Positions 50,006 to 59,795 of a stretch of DNA of 64,000 nt are shown piece by piece. Numbering within the stretch: the first letter of the stretch is position 1; each line of letters begins with the position of its first letter. Under the pieces are notes generated by a model. It was not told where the DNA came from, ran no database searches, and saw nothing but the letters and a program-made list of their open reading frames with translations. The position numbers were made by a program, and so were the translations under genes. The DNA comes from Crossiella equi (GTDB taxonomy: Bacteria > Actinomycetota > Actinomycetes > Mycobacteriales > Pseudonocardiaceae). The stretch lies in NCBI RefSeq assembly GCF_017876755.1, contig NZ_JAGIOO010000001.1, forward strand, positions 744,001 to 808,000. The letters are read 5' to 3'.

Positions 50006-51264
50006 CCACGGAGCAGAAGAGCACAGCGGTACTCGACCAGTTCGGCTTCCCGGCACGCTGGTCGGTGCACACCCGGCGGGAGATCCGCCGGGTCGACCGG
50101 GCCTTGGCGGCCATGCCGCCGGAGGTCCGGGCACGGCTGGAGGAGGGACGGCGGGCGGCCGATGCCCTGGTGCTGAAGCAGGACGCGGGTGGCTCGTCGA
50201 GCGGCGGGCTCGCCCGGCGCGTGGTCCTGGTCCTCCCCTTCCCCATCACCACCGGCGGCATGCGGGTCCAGGTCGAGCTGGGCCGCATGCTCGCCGCCTC
50301 CGGGGCCGAGGTGCACGTGCGCCAGGTCCGCGGCGTGGACTGCACCGACGCCAAGTACGACGCCTGCGGTTTCGCCAGCCGCGAGCCGGTGGGCGACCCC
50401 CGCCGCCTGCCCAAGGTCCTGCGCGAGCTGGCGCCCGCGACCCTGCTCATGGGGTGTTGGATCGACTACTTCGCCGGGGTCGAGTCCGGGGCCGGGCCGG
50501 TGATCGGGTACTCCGCCGGGGAGCCGACGCTCAAGGAGACCGCGGGCTTCGACGCCGCGTTTGTGGAGTTCGCGCACCGCATGCACCAGCTGCCGGTGAC
50601 GCTCTGGTCCGGCTCGCACTTCATCGAGGGCATCTTCCGGCAGCGGTTCGGGCGGGAGTCGCAGTTCATCTCGGTGCCGATCGCCGGGGAGATGTTCGGC
50701 CGCGACTTCACCGCGCCCGCCCGGCCGCCGTTCCGGGTCATCCTGATCGGGCCGGAGCACCACTCCACCAAGGGCGTCCCGGGGGCGCTGGCCGCGCTGG
50801 ACCCGTTGCGGCACAACGGGGTTGAGGTGGTATGGGTCTCCCCCGAACCGCCGACCGCCGAACGGGCCGCGCTGGCCGACGAAGTGCACGTGGGCCTCAA
50901 CGCCGAGGGCGTGGCCGCCGCCATCGGGTCCTGCCACGCGCTGGTGTTCCCCTCGCGGCTGGAGGGCCTGGGCAACCCGCCGCTGGAGGCCATGGCGCTG
51001 GGCGTGCCGTCGGTGCTGTGCCCCAACGGCGGGTCGCAGGAGTACGCGGTGCCCGGGGAGAACTGCCTGCAGGTGCCCTACGGCGACGCGGAGGCGTTGC
51101 GCGCGGCGGTGTCCCGCTTGCGGGACGAGCCCGAGCTGGTCAGCCGGATCGTCGGGCAGGGGCGGGAGACCGCCGAGCGGTACCGCCCGGCAACCATCCA
51201 CCGGGCGGTGACCGCGTTCCTGGCGACCAGGTTCGACGACCTACCCTTCGTGCCCCTGGGTTAG
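50002..51264 (+). CDS. Glycosyltransferase, GT4-like (second)
   Basis: A 420-residue GT-B enzyme with an N-terminal helical extension of about 70 residues. RRVVLVLPFPITTGGMRVQVELGRML is the acceptor-domain start; the donor domain has VILIGPEHHSTKGVPGALAAL and the EX7E motif in VFPSRLEGLGNPPLEAMALGVPSVLCPNGGSQE. Its last 24 bp overlap the end of the convergent DegT gene. With the GT1 enzyme at 34.5 kb this gives three glycosyltransferases, consistent with a trisaccharide. Confidence 0.88.
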   Translation: MTTEQKSTAVLDQFGFPARWSVHTRREIRRVDRALAAMPPEVRARLEEGRRAADALVLKQDAGGSSSGGLARRVVLVLPFPITTGGMRVQVELGRMLAASGAEVHVRQVRGVDCTDAKYDACGFASREPVGDPRRLPKVLRELAPATLLMGCWIDYFAGVESGAGPVIGYSAGEPTLKETAGFDAAFVEFAHRMHQLPVTLWSGSHFIEGIFRQRFGRESQFISVPIAGEMFGRDFTAPARPPFRVILIGPEHHSTKGVPGALAALDPLRHNGVEVVWVSPEPPTAERAALADEVHVGLNAEGVAAAIGSCHALVFPSRLEGLGNPPLEAMALGVPSVLCPNGGSQEYAVPGENCLQVPYGDAEALRAAVSRLRDEPELVSRIVGQGRETAERYRPATIHRAVTAFLATRFDDLPFVPLG

Positions 51265-52332
51265 CGCGTTGACCTCGCGGGCCACGCGCAGCAGGTCCTC
51301 CTCGGCCAGCTGGGGGAAGATCGGCAGCGCGAACACCGTGGCCGCGACCGCGTCGGTGACCGGCAGGTCGGCCTCGGCGCGCAGCGGCGGCAGGCGGTGG
51401 CAGGGAACCGGGTAGTACGCACCGGTTCCCACCCCGCGCGCGGCGAGCTCGGTACGCACCCGGTCGCGGTCCACGCCGTCGGGCACGCGCACGCTGTACT
51501 GGTGGAAGACGTGCTCCACCTCCGGCGCGACGTACGGCACCCGCACGTGTGCCAGCTCGGCGGTGTACCGCGCGGCCAGCTCGCGCCGACGGGCGTTGCG
51601 CGCGGCCAGGGACTGCACCTGCACGCGCCCGATCGCCGCGGCCATCTCGGTCATGCGGTTGTTGAAGCCGACGATCTCGTGCTCGTACGGCCGGTGCGCG
51701 CCCTGGTTGCGCAGCAGCCGGGCCTTCGCCACCAGCGCCTGGTCACCGGAGACGATCATGCCGCCCTCGCCGGTGGTCATGTTCTTGGTGGGGTAGAAGG
51801 AGAACGCGCCGAAGGTGCCGAAGCTCGCCACCGGCTGGCCGCGCCAGAGCGCGCCGTGCGCCTGGCAGGAGTCCTCGAACAGCCCGAGCCCGGCCGAGGC
51901 GGTCAGCGCGACCAGCTCGTCCATGTCCGCGGCGTGCCCGAACAGGTGCACCACCATCACCGCGGCGGTCCTCGGGCCGATCAGGGCGCGCACCGAGGAG
52001 GGGTCGGCGCAGTAGGTCTTCTCGTCGATGTCGCAGTAGACCGGGGTCGCGCCGGTCAGGCGGATGGCGTTGACCGTGCCCGCGTAGGTGAAGGAGGGCA
52101 CGATGACCTCGTCGCCCGGCCCGATCCCGGCGGCCAGCAGGCCCAGGTGGAGCGCGCTGGTACCCGAGTTGACAGCCACGCAGCCGCGCCCGTATACAAC
52201 TCGGGAGAATTCTTCTTCGAAAGCCGTGACTTCCGCTCCCTGAATGAGCCGACCACTCCGCAGCACCGCCTCCACGGCGCCCAGTTCGGCCGCACCCAGT
52301 TCCACCACGGTTTGCGGAACAGGCTTGTTCAT
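51241..52332 (-). CDS. DegT/DnrJ/EryC1/StrS aminotransferase (first)
   Basis: A 363-residue PLP-dependent sugar aminotransferase. PLP Lys183 lies in SFYPTKNMTTGEGGMI; VNSGTSALHLGL binds the phosphate; PSFTYAGTVNAI, FEDSCQAHGA (Asp stacking PLP nitrogen) and GFNNRMTEMAAAIGRVQ are typical. It aminates a keto sugar using glutamate or glutamine. Its 3' end overlaps that of the convergent glycosyltransferase by 24 bp. Divergent, 36 bp, from the second DegT gene. Confidence 0.93.
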   Translation of the reverse strand: MNKPVPQTVVELGAAELGAVEAVLRSGRLIQGAEVTAFEEEFSRVVYGRGCVAVNSGTSALHLGLLAAGIGPGDEVIVPSFTYAGTVNAIRLTGATPVYCDIDEKTYCADPSSVRALIGPRTAAVMVVHLFGHAADMDELVALTASAGLGLFEDSCQAHGALWRGQPVASFGTFGAFSFYPTKNMTTGEGGMIVSGDQALVAKARLLRNQGAHRPYEHEIVGFNNRMTEMAAAIGRVQVQSLAARNARRRELAARYTAELAHVRVPYVAPEVEHVFHQYSVRVPDGVDRDRVRTELAARGVGTGAYYPVPCHRLPPLRAEADLPVTDAVAATVFALPIFPQLAEEDLLRVAREVNALTQGHEG

Positions 52333-52368
52333 TCTCGCTCCCTATAGACAGAATGGTGAGTCCGCACC

Positions 52369-53475
52369 ATGACGATGATTCGGCAGCAGGAATTCCGAAT
52401 TCATTTCTCGAAGCCAATCATGGGCGATGCGGAGCGGCAAGCCGTGCAACGCGTCCTGGCGGCGGGCGTGCTGACCATCGGCCCGGAGGTCGAGGCGTTC
52501 GAGGCGGAGTTCGCGCGGGCCCACGGGGTGGCGCACGCGGTGGCGATGGCCAACGGCACGGTGGCGCTGGCCGCACTGCTGCTGGCGCACGGCATCGGCC
52601 CGGGCGATGAGGTGGTGGTGCCCTCCCTGACCTTCATCTCCACCGCGACGGCGGTGGCGCACGTGGGCGCGCGCCCGGTCTTCGCCGAGGTCGAGGAACA
52701 GACGCTGACCCTGGACCCGGCCCACGTCGCGGCCCTGTTGACCCCGCGCACGCGGGCCGTCATCGCGGTGCACTACGCGGGCCTGCCCGCCGACGTGGCG
52801 GCGCTGCGCGCGATCACCGACAAGGCGGGCCTGCTGCTGCTGGAGGACGCGGCCGAAGCCCACGGCGCCACCTACCGGGGCCGCCCGGTCGGCGGACTGG
52901 GCCACGGCGCGATGTTCAGCTTCACCCCGACCAAGAACATCACCACCGGCGAGGGCGGCATGGCCACCACCGACGACCCGGCCCTGGCCCGCCGCCTGCG
53001 CGAGCTCCGCAACCACGGCTCCGCCGACGGCGACCCGCGCACCGCGATCGGCTTCAACTGGCGCCTGACCGAGCTCCAGTCGGCCCTGGGCCGCCAACAG
53101 CTGCGCCGCCTGCCGCACATCCTGACCCGCAAACGCGACAACGCGGCCACGCTGCGCAACCTCCTGCGCCACGCCGCGGTGACCTTCCCGGCCTGCCCCC
53201 CGGACCGCACGGCCACGCACATGCTGCTGACGCTGCGCTCGGCCACCGCCCGCGACCACATCCTGTCCGGCCTGCGGGAACGAGGCATCGACGCCCGGAT
53301 CTACTTCACCCCGGCCCACCTGGACGCGGTGTTCGCGGCCGAACGGGTGCGCCTCCCCCGCACCGAACACCTGGCCCGGACGATCTTCTCCGTCCCCTTC
53401 CACGCGCAGCTGACCGGCGAGGACCTCTCGACGATGGCCGGGGCGATCACCGAGCTGGCGCCCCGGACCGCCTGA
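52369..53475 (+). CDS. DegT/DnrJ/EryC1/StrS aminotransferase (second)
   Basis: A 368-residue sugar aminotransferase with PLP Lys189 in SFTPTKNITTGEGGMA, MANGTVALAALLLAHGIGPGDEV, PSLTFISTATAV, LEDAAEAHGATYRG and IGFNWRLTELQSALGRQQL. It differs clearly from its neighbour, so it probably aminates a different position or sugar, for example the 4-keto-pentose in an ArnB-like step. Single gene convergent with the formyltransferase. Confidence 0.93.
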   Translation: MTMIRQQEFRIHFSKPIMGDAERQAVQRVLAAGVLTIGPEVEAFEAEFARAHGVAHAVAMANGTVALAALLLAHGIGPGDEVVVPSLTFISTATAVAHVGARPVFAEVEEQTLTLDPAHVAALLTPRTRAVIAVHYAGLPADVAALRAITDKAGLLLLEDAAEAHGATYRGRPVGGLGHGAMFSFTPTKNITTGEGGMATTDDPALARRLRELRNHGSADGDPRTAIGFNWRLTELQSALGRQQLRRLPHILTRKRDNAATLRNLLRHAAVTFPACPPDRTATHMLLTLRSATARDHILSGLRERGIDARIYFTPAHLDAVFAAERVRLPRTEHLARTIFSVPFHAQLTGEDLSTMAGAITELAPRTA

Positions 53476-53511
53476 CGCGGGACGGCCCGGCCGACCGGCC
53501 CGCAGGCGGGG

Positions 53512-54348
53512 TCAGGGGGTGTCGAACTCCAGGACCAGGTAGCCGTCCGCGCAGCGGAGGACCGCGGTCTCCTTGGTCTCCGCGACCACCTCGCCCGGCA
53601 GGCCCGCCAGCGGGCCTGCCGCCACGCGCAGCACGTGCGCGTCACGGACCCGGCGGCCCTGGAAGGTCGGCAGCTGGAAGCCCGGGAAGACCAGGGCCAG
53701 GCACTCCGCGCGCACCTGGAGCACCGGGCGGTCGAAGTCCGTCAGCTCCGCCCGGCCGAAGTCCACGTCCGAGCGCCGGTGGGCCCGGACGCCGTCCGCC
53801 GGCTGCGGGCGCGCCAGGTAGGTGCCCGCCAGCAGGGACTCCGCCTCCGCCGCCAGCAGCTCGAAGCCGTGTTCGTGGAACAGGGCCGAGAGCTGGCCCG
53901 CGTTGGTGTGCTCGGGCAGGGCGAAGTAGCGGGTGGCGATCACCGGGCCCGCGTCCACCCGCGCCGCCAGCTCGTGCAGCGTCACGCCCGTGGTGCGGTC
54001 GCGGCCCACGATCGGCCAGTAGCAGCTGAGGCTGCCCCGGTGTCTCGGGAGCGGGGAGAAGTGCAGGTTGACCGCCCGCGCGCCGCCCAGGTCCGGCAGG
54101 CGGATGATGTCCGGGTGCTGGAGTGAGAGCACCAGGTCGGCCGGGCCCAGGTCGATTTCGCGGAATTCCCGGTAACAGGGCCAGCCATTGCTTTCGGCCA
54201 CCTGGCGCAATGCCGGGAGGCGGTCGTCGGGGGGCGGGGTCGGGACGCAGATGATTTCCGCGTCGGGCCGGGTCAGCTTCGTCAACAACGCGAAGTGCTG
54301 GGCGCCTCGAACCGCCAGCCAGCCTCGTCCGGCGATGACCACCTTCAT
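53512..54348 (-). CDS. Sugar N-formyltransferase (ArnA-N / FMT fold)
   Basis: A 278-residue formyltransferase using 10-formyltetrahydrofolate. The catalytic Asn94, His96 and Asp132 are visible in AVNLHFSPLPRHRGSLSCYWPI and LHELAARVDAGPVIATR. It starts MKVVIAGRGWLAVRG, as in sugar N-formyltransferases, and has a C-terminal domain of about 90 residues. It would formylate an amino sugar nucleotide, as ArnA does with UDP-Ara4N. The ATG at 54348 is preferred over an upstream in-frame start because the fold begins there. Confidence 0.85.
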   Translation of the reverse strand: MKVVIAGRGWLAVRGAQHFALLTKLTRPDAEIICVPTPPPDDRLPALRQVAESNGWPCYREFREIDLGPADLVLSLQHPDIIRLPDLGGARAVNLHFSPLPRHRGSLSCYWPIVGRDRTTGVTLHELAARVDAGPVIATRYFALPEHTNAGQLSALFHEHGFELLAAEAESLLAGTYLARPQPADGVRAHRRSDVDFGRAELTDFDRPVLQVRAECLALVFPGFQLPTFQGRRVRDAHVLRVAAGPLAGLPGEVVAETKETAVLRCADGYLVLEFDTP

Positions 54349-54465
54349 CCTAGGCACGCCTTTCCGTGTATTCGACTGAGCGCTTGCCACATTCCTTGTC
54401 CGGAGCAACGATGAAACAACGAGCCGAGGCGGGAATCAACCGACGATCAGTGCGGAGAAGGGCTC

Positions 54466-55377
54466 ATGCGACCGACTCTGACCGAAGAGCAACTGGCCTC
54501 CTACCAGCGCGAGGGCTGGCTGCTGCTCAAGGACGTGGTGTCCCAGTCCGCCCGCGACCGGGTGGCCGCGCTGTTCCAGCGCGTGGTGGCGGACTACGCC
54601 GGGGAGCTGCTGGCCGCGGGCGAGCTGTCGCGGTCCTACGCGGAGCTGCCCTTCGACAAGCGCTGGGCGGCCATCCGCGCCGAGGTGCCCTCGGCCCGCC
54701 CGGTGGTGTGGCGGCGGGTGCTCATCGACCCGGCCGTGCACGAGCTGTGGTTCGAGCCCGGCCTGCTCGGCGCCGCGCAGTCGTTGCTGGGCCCCGAGAT
54801 CCGCGCCTACCACCTGTTCAACGGCCGCCCGCGCGAACCCAACGACCCGGCCCAGACCATCCACTGGCACCAGGACGCGTTCAACTGCGAGGAGTGGGAG
54901 GAGGCGGACAGCCGCATCCTCACCTTCTGGGTCCCGCTGGTCCCGGTGGACACCACCTCCGGCTGCCTGTGCGTGGTGCCCGGCTCGCACCACCGGGGCC
55001 TGCTGCCGCAGCACACCGACGAGTTCGGCATCACCGGCCTGGCCGAGGAGACCGAGCTCGACGGCCTGCCGGTGCCGATGGAGCCCGGTGACGCGCTGCT
55101 GTTCAACGAGCTGGTCCTGCACCGCTCGCTGGACAACACCTCCGACCGGGTCCGCTGGAGCATCGACATCCGCTACTCCGCCGATTCCGAAGCGCACCAG
55201 CGCAAGGCACCGGGCGGGTTCCGGGTCTCCTCCGCGCACGGCGCCGCCGAGACCTTCGAGGAGTGGGCCGCGAAGTGGGACCCGAAGACCGGCGTGATGC
55301 GGCGCCAGCTGCGCAGGCTCGACCTGTACGCCCGCACGCTCAGCGAGCGGGAGAGCCGCGACCTCCGCACCTACTGA
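54466..55377 (+). CDS. PhyH-type Fe(II)/2-oxoglutarate dioxygenase
   Basis: A 303-residue phytanoyl-CoA dioxygenase family enzyme. The iron ligands are His135 and Asp137 (TIHWHQDAFN) and His219 (LVLHRSLDN); Arg230 (RVRWSIDIRY) would bind 2-oxoglutarate. VPVDTTSGCLCVVPGSHHRG is the usual loop. Probably hydroxylates the sugar, polyamine or aryl part of the product. First gene of a four-gene plus-strand unit with the third carbamoyltransferase, kinase and pentapeptide protein. Confidence 0.92.
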   Translation: MRPTLTEEQLASYQREGWLLLKDVVSQSARDRVAALFQRVVADYAGELLAAGELSRSYAELPFDKRWAAIRAEVPSARPVVWRRVLIDPAVHELWFEPGLLGAAQSLLGPEIRAYHLFNGRPREPNDPAQTIHWHQDAFNCEEWEEADSRILTFWVPLVPVDTTSGCLCVVPGSHHRGLLPQHTDEFGITGLAEETELDGLPVPMEPGDALLFNELVLHRSLDNTSDRVRWSIDIRYSADSEAHQRKAPGGFRVSSAHGAAETFEEWAAKWDPKTGVMRRQLRRLDLYARTLSERESRDLRTY

Positions 55378-55390
55378 TCCTGGGGCAGCC

Positions 55391-57133
<1,743 letters not shown>

Positions 57134-57142
57134 CCTCCCGCC

Positions 57143-57613
57143 ATGCTGCGAGTTCTCATCACGGGCATGTCCGGCACCGGCAAATCCACCGTGTTGGAAA
57201 AGCTGGCCGAACTGGGGCACCGGGTGGTCGACACCGATTCCGACGAGTGGTGCCGCTGGGAAACCGACGAGGACGGCGAGTCCGACTGGGTGTGGCGCGA
57301 GGACAAGATGAACGAGCTGCTCAAGGGGCACACCGAGGGCAAGCTGTTCGTCTCCGGCTGCAAGACCAACCAGGTCGACTTCTACCCGTTGTTCGAGCAC
57401 GTGGTACTGCTCAGCGCACCGCCGGAGGTCATGCTGGAGCGCATCGCGAACCGTACGAACAACCCGTACGGAAAGACCGAGGAAGAACGGCAGTCCATCC
57501 TGGACAACACGGCTTTTGTCGAGCCGCTGCTGCGCCGGAGCGCCACCGTGGAAATCGACACCTCGGCACCGCTGGCCGAAGTTGTTCGCCGCATCGACGA
57601 ACTCGTCGCCTGA
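57143..57613 (+). CDS. Small P-loop kinase, candidate self-resistance phosphotransferase
   Basis: A 156-residue nucleoside/shikimate-kinase-fold protein with Walker A GMSGTGKST (residues 8-16), a VVDTDSDEW segment in the position of the catalytic Asp, LFVSGCKTNQVDFY, and VMLERIANRTNNPYGKTEEER with lid arginines. Such short kinases include gluconate, shikimate and chloramphenicol phosphotransferases. Placed between a carbamoyltransferase and a Qnr-like immunity gene, with a StrK-like secreted phosphatase in the same cluster, it may phosphorylate the drug inside the cell. Substrate unproven. Confidence 0.8.
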   Translation: MLRVLITGMSGTGKSTVLEKLAELGHRVVDTDSDEWCRWETDEDGESDWVWREDKMNELLKGHTEGKLFVSGCKTNQVDFYPLFEHVVLLSAPPEVMLERIANRTNNPYGKTEEERQSILDNTAFVEPLLRRSATVEIDTSAPLAEVVRRIDELVA

Positions 57614-57629
57614 TTCCGGAGCCGTCACG

Positions 57630-58340
57630 ATGCCGACCACGGAAAACAACCGCACGGTGTTCGAGGAGGAGACCTTCTCCCCCGCCGAACTGCGCCGCGT
57701 CCTGAAAAGCACCGCCGCGGAGGACCTCACGTTCCGCCGGTGCGATTTCACCGAGCTCGACCTGGGCGGCATCGACCTGCCGGGGGTGGTCCTGGAGCGG
57801 TGCGTGTTCGACCGCGCGGGCCTGCGGGACTGCCGCCTGGACGGTGCCCGGGTCATCGCGGGCAGCTTCGTCGGCACCCGCTTCCTGGGCACCGACCTCA
57901 CCGACGCGGTGTTCACCGCGGCCGACCTGTCGCAGGCCAAGTTCAAGGAAGCGCTGCTGGTGGACGCCACGTTCACCGACTGCAAGATGGTGGGCGCCGA
58001 CCTCACCGGCCTGCGGGGCCTGGCGGTCACCTTCACCCTGGCGGACTGCAACCTCCAGCTGGCCAACCTCACCGAGGTCAACCTGCGGGGCCTGCACCTG
58101 ACCGGCTGCGACCTCACCGAGGCCGAACTGCGGGGCACCGACCTGCGCGACACCGTGTTCGAGAACTGCAGGCTGCGCGATGTGAACCTGTCCAAGACCC
58201 GCCTGGACGGCGCGGACCTGCGTGGCGCCGACCTGGGCGGCACCACCACGGACACGCCGAGGCACCTCAAGGGCGCGATCATCTCGCTGCGCCAGGCCGC
58301 GGCCATCTGCGATGCCCTGGGGCTCACCGTCATCGAGTGA
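57630..58340 (+). CDS. Pentapeptide repeat protein, Qnr-like immunity candidate
   Basis: A 236-residue protein made of A(D/N)LXX-type pentapeptides from about residue 35 to 205 (DLTFRRCDFTELDLGGIDLP, ADLSQAKFKEALLVDATFTD, ANLTEVNLRGLHLTGCDLTE, ADLRGADLGG). A C-terminal helix (AIISLRQAAAICDALGLTVIE) closely follows the Qnr C-terminus pattern, where it mediates dimerisation. Qnr, MfpA and McbG-type proteins mimic DNA and protect gyrase. In a biosynthetic cluster this suggests immunity to a gyrase-targeting product. Last gene of its unit, 187 bp before an unrelated gene. Confidence 0.88.
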   Translation: MPTTENNRTVFEEETFSPAELRRVLKSTAAEDLTFRRCDFTELDLGGIDLPGVVLERCVFDRAGLRDCRLDGARVIAGSFVGTRFLGTDLTDAVFTAADLSQAKFKEALLVDATFTDCKMVGADLTGLRGLAVTFTLADCNLQLANLTEVNLRGLHLTGCDLTEAELRGTDLRDTVFENCRLRDVNLSKTRLDGADLRGADLGGTTTDTPRHLKGAIISLRQAAAICDALGLTVIE

Positions 58341-58527
58341 CCGGAGCACCGGGGCGGGCGGCGGTTCCGGCACCGGGCAGCGCGGCGACGGCCGGGCGGT
58401 CGTGATGTGCTGGCCGGGCTGGCAACGGACGGCCTCCCCTGGGCCGGGGTGTGCGCGGTTTGCCGGGCCGCGACGGCACCGGCGCGCTACCGTGCCGGGG
58501 TCACACCGGCGGGGAGAGGGAGCGCGC

Positions 58528-59115
58528 GTGGATCTGCACCAGGCGACTGTGCTGCACATGCACCAGAAGGTCACCCTGGCGGTGAACCGGTACGAGGTGT
58601 TCACCGACAACGCGGGCGAGCCGGGGCAGCTGGTGGCGTTCGTGGAGCAGAAGCGCATGGCGTTCAAGGAGCAGGTGACGGTCTACACCGACTCGGCGAA
58701 GCAGGCCGTGCTGGCCGGGTTCAAGGCGCGCAAGGTGATCGACCTGGCCAGCGGGTACGACGTGCTGGACGGGCACGGTCAGCCGATCGGGTTCTTCCGC
58801 AAGGACTTCGGCAAGTCCATCCTCAACTCGACCTGGCACCTGGACCAGCCTGGGCGGGCCACGGCCACCGGCAGTGAGCGCAACGGCACCATCGCCGTGG
58901 TGCGGCGGGTGTGGAACTTCCTGCCGATCATCAACGACCTGCCGTTCCCGTTCCGCTACCACTTCGACTTCGTCCGCGACGGCGAGCCGGTGTTCAGCGT
59001 GGACAAGAAGACCTGGCTGCGGGACCACTACCGCATCGAGATCCACGACCCCGGCGCCGACCGGCGGGTGGTGATCGCGCAGGCCGTGGCCGTGGACGCG
59101 TTGCAGTCGCGGTGA
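58528..59115 (+). CDS. LURP-one-related / scramblase-like protein
   Basis: A 195-residue protein of the LURP-one/phospholipid-scramblase-like beta-barrel superfamily: LHMHQKVTLAVNRYEVF, LVAFVEQKRMAFKEQVTVY, FKARKVIDLASGYDVLDGHG, IGFFRKDFGKSILNSTW and a late DKKTWLRDHYRIEI. Function in actinomycetes is unknown; membrane or lipid association is suggested for relatives. GTG start with GGGGAGAGGGAG upstream. Probably outside the antibiotic cluster. Confidence 0.82.
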   Translation: MDLHQATVLHMHQKVTLAVNRYEVFTDNAGEPGQLVAFVEQKRMAFKEQVTVYTDSAKQAVLAGFKARKVIDLASGYDVLDGHGQPIGFFRKDFGKSILNSTWHLDQPGRATATGSERNGTIAVVRRVWNFLPIINDLPFPFRYHFDFVRDGEPVFSVDKKTWLRDHYRIEIHDPGADRRVVIAQAVAVDALQSR

Positions 59116-59141
59116 GACCTCTGAACAAGCCCCCCGCCCCG

Positions 59142-59705
59142 CTACCGCCCGGCGCACGGCCCCGGGGCGATCCCGGTGATCGCCAGGCCCAGCAGCCGTT
59201 CCGCGTCTGCCCCGGGATCCTGGTCGGCCAGCAGTGAGATGGCGTTCACCAGCGACAGCACGTCGACCACGGTGATGTCCGCGCGCACCTGCCCGTCCGC
59301 CTTCGCCGCCGCCAGCAGTGGTTCGGCCGCGTTGCCCAGGGTGTCGTGGCCGCAGCGGGCGGAGTGAGTCTCCTCCGGCAGGGGGACCAGGGTGGTGGCC
59401 AGGCCCCGGTTGGCCAGCGTGTAGCGCAGGACCGCCTGCAGCCAGTGGAACAGCGCCGGGCCGGGGGCCTCTTCGGCGGCCAGGCGGGTGGCCTCGGCCG
59501 CGACCGCCTCCGTGCTGCCCTGGAACACCGCTTCGACCAGTTCCCGGCGCGAGCGGAAGTGGCGGTGCAGGGTGGCCGAGCCCACGCCCGCGTCCTTGGC
59601 GATCGCCTCCAGGGAGGCGTTGACACCGTGCTGGTGGAAGGCGGTTTCGGCCGCCTGCACGATCCGTTCCCGGCTGCGCCGGGCGTCCGCTCGCAAGGTC
59701 TTCAT
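59142..59705 (-). CDS. TetR-family repressor
   Basis: A 187-residue regulator with N-terminal HTH (RSRERIVQAAETAFHQHGVN, ASLEAIAKDAGVGSATLHRHFRSRRELVEAVF) and a helical ligand domain with FHWLQAVLRYTLANRGLATTLVP. Divergent from the NmrA-like gene; two direct copies of a 15-bp palindrome lie in the 90-bp gap, so it most likely represses that gene and itself. Confidence 0.93.
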   Translation of the reverse strand: MKTLRADARRSRERIVQAAETAFHQHGVNASLEAIAKDAGVGSATLHRHFRSRRELVEAVFQGSTEAVAAEATRLAAEEAPGPALFHWLQAVLRYTLANRGLATTLVPLPEETHSARCGHDTLGNAAEPLLAAAKADGQVRADITVVDVLSLVNAISLLADQDPGADAERLLGLAITGIAPGPCAGR

Positions 59706-59720
59706 CCTCGGCTCCCGCTT

Positions 59721-59775
59721 GCTAAGTGGGGTCAGCCCCCATATCGTAGCAACCGCTAACTGGGGGCAGACCCCA
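59721..59775. promoter_or_regulatory. Tandem operator sites for the TetR regulator
   Basis: Two copies of the dyad TGGGG-N5-CCCCA, at 59727-59741 and 59761-59775, each preceded by GCTAA. The 21-bp units are direct repeats 34 bp apart, with four mismatches. They fill most of the TetR/NmrA intergenic region, the usual place for TetR autoregulation. Confidence 0.75.
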
Positions 59776-59795
59776 TTTTGGACCTGGAGGTAGTG

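Noticed and set aside
54370-54378. StrR-like half-site ATTCGACTG upstream of the PhyH gene
   Set aside because: The second half-site after 11 bp is absent (5 of 9 mismatches).
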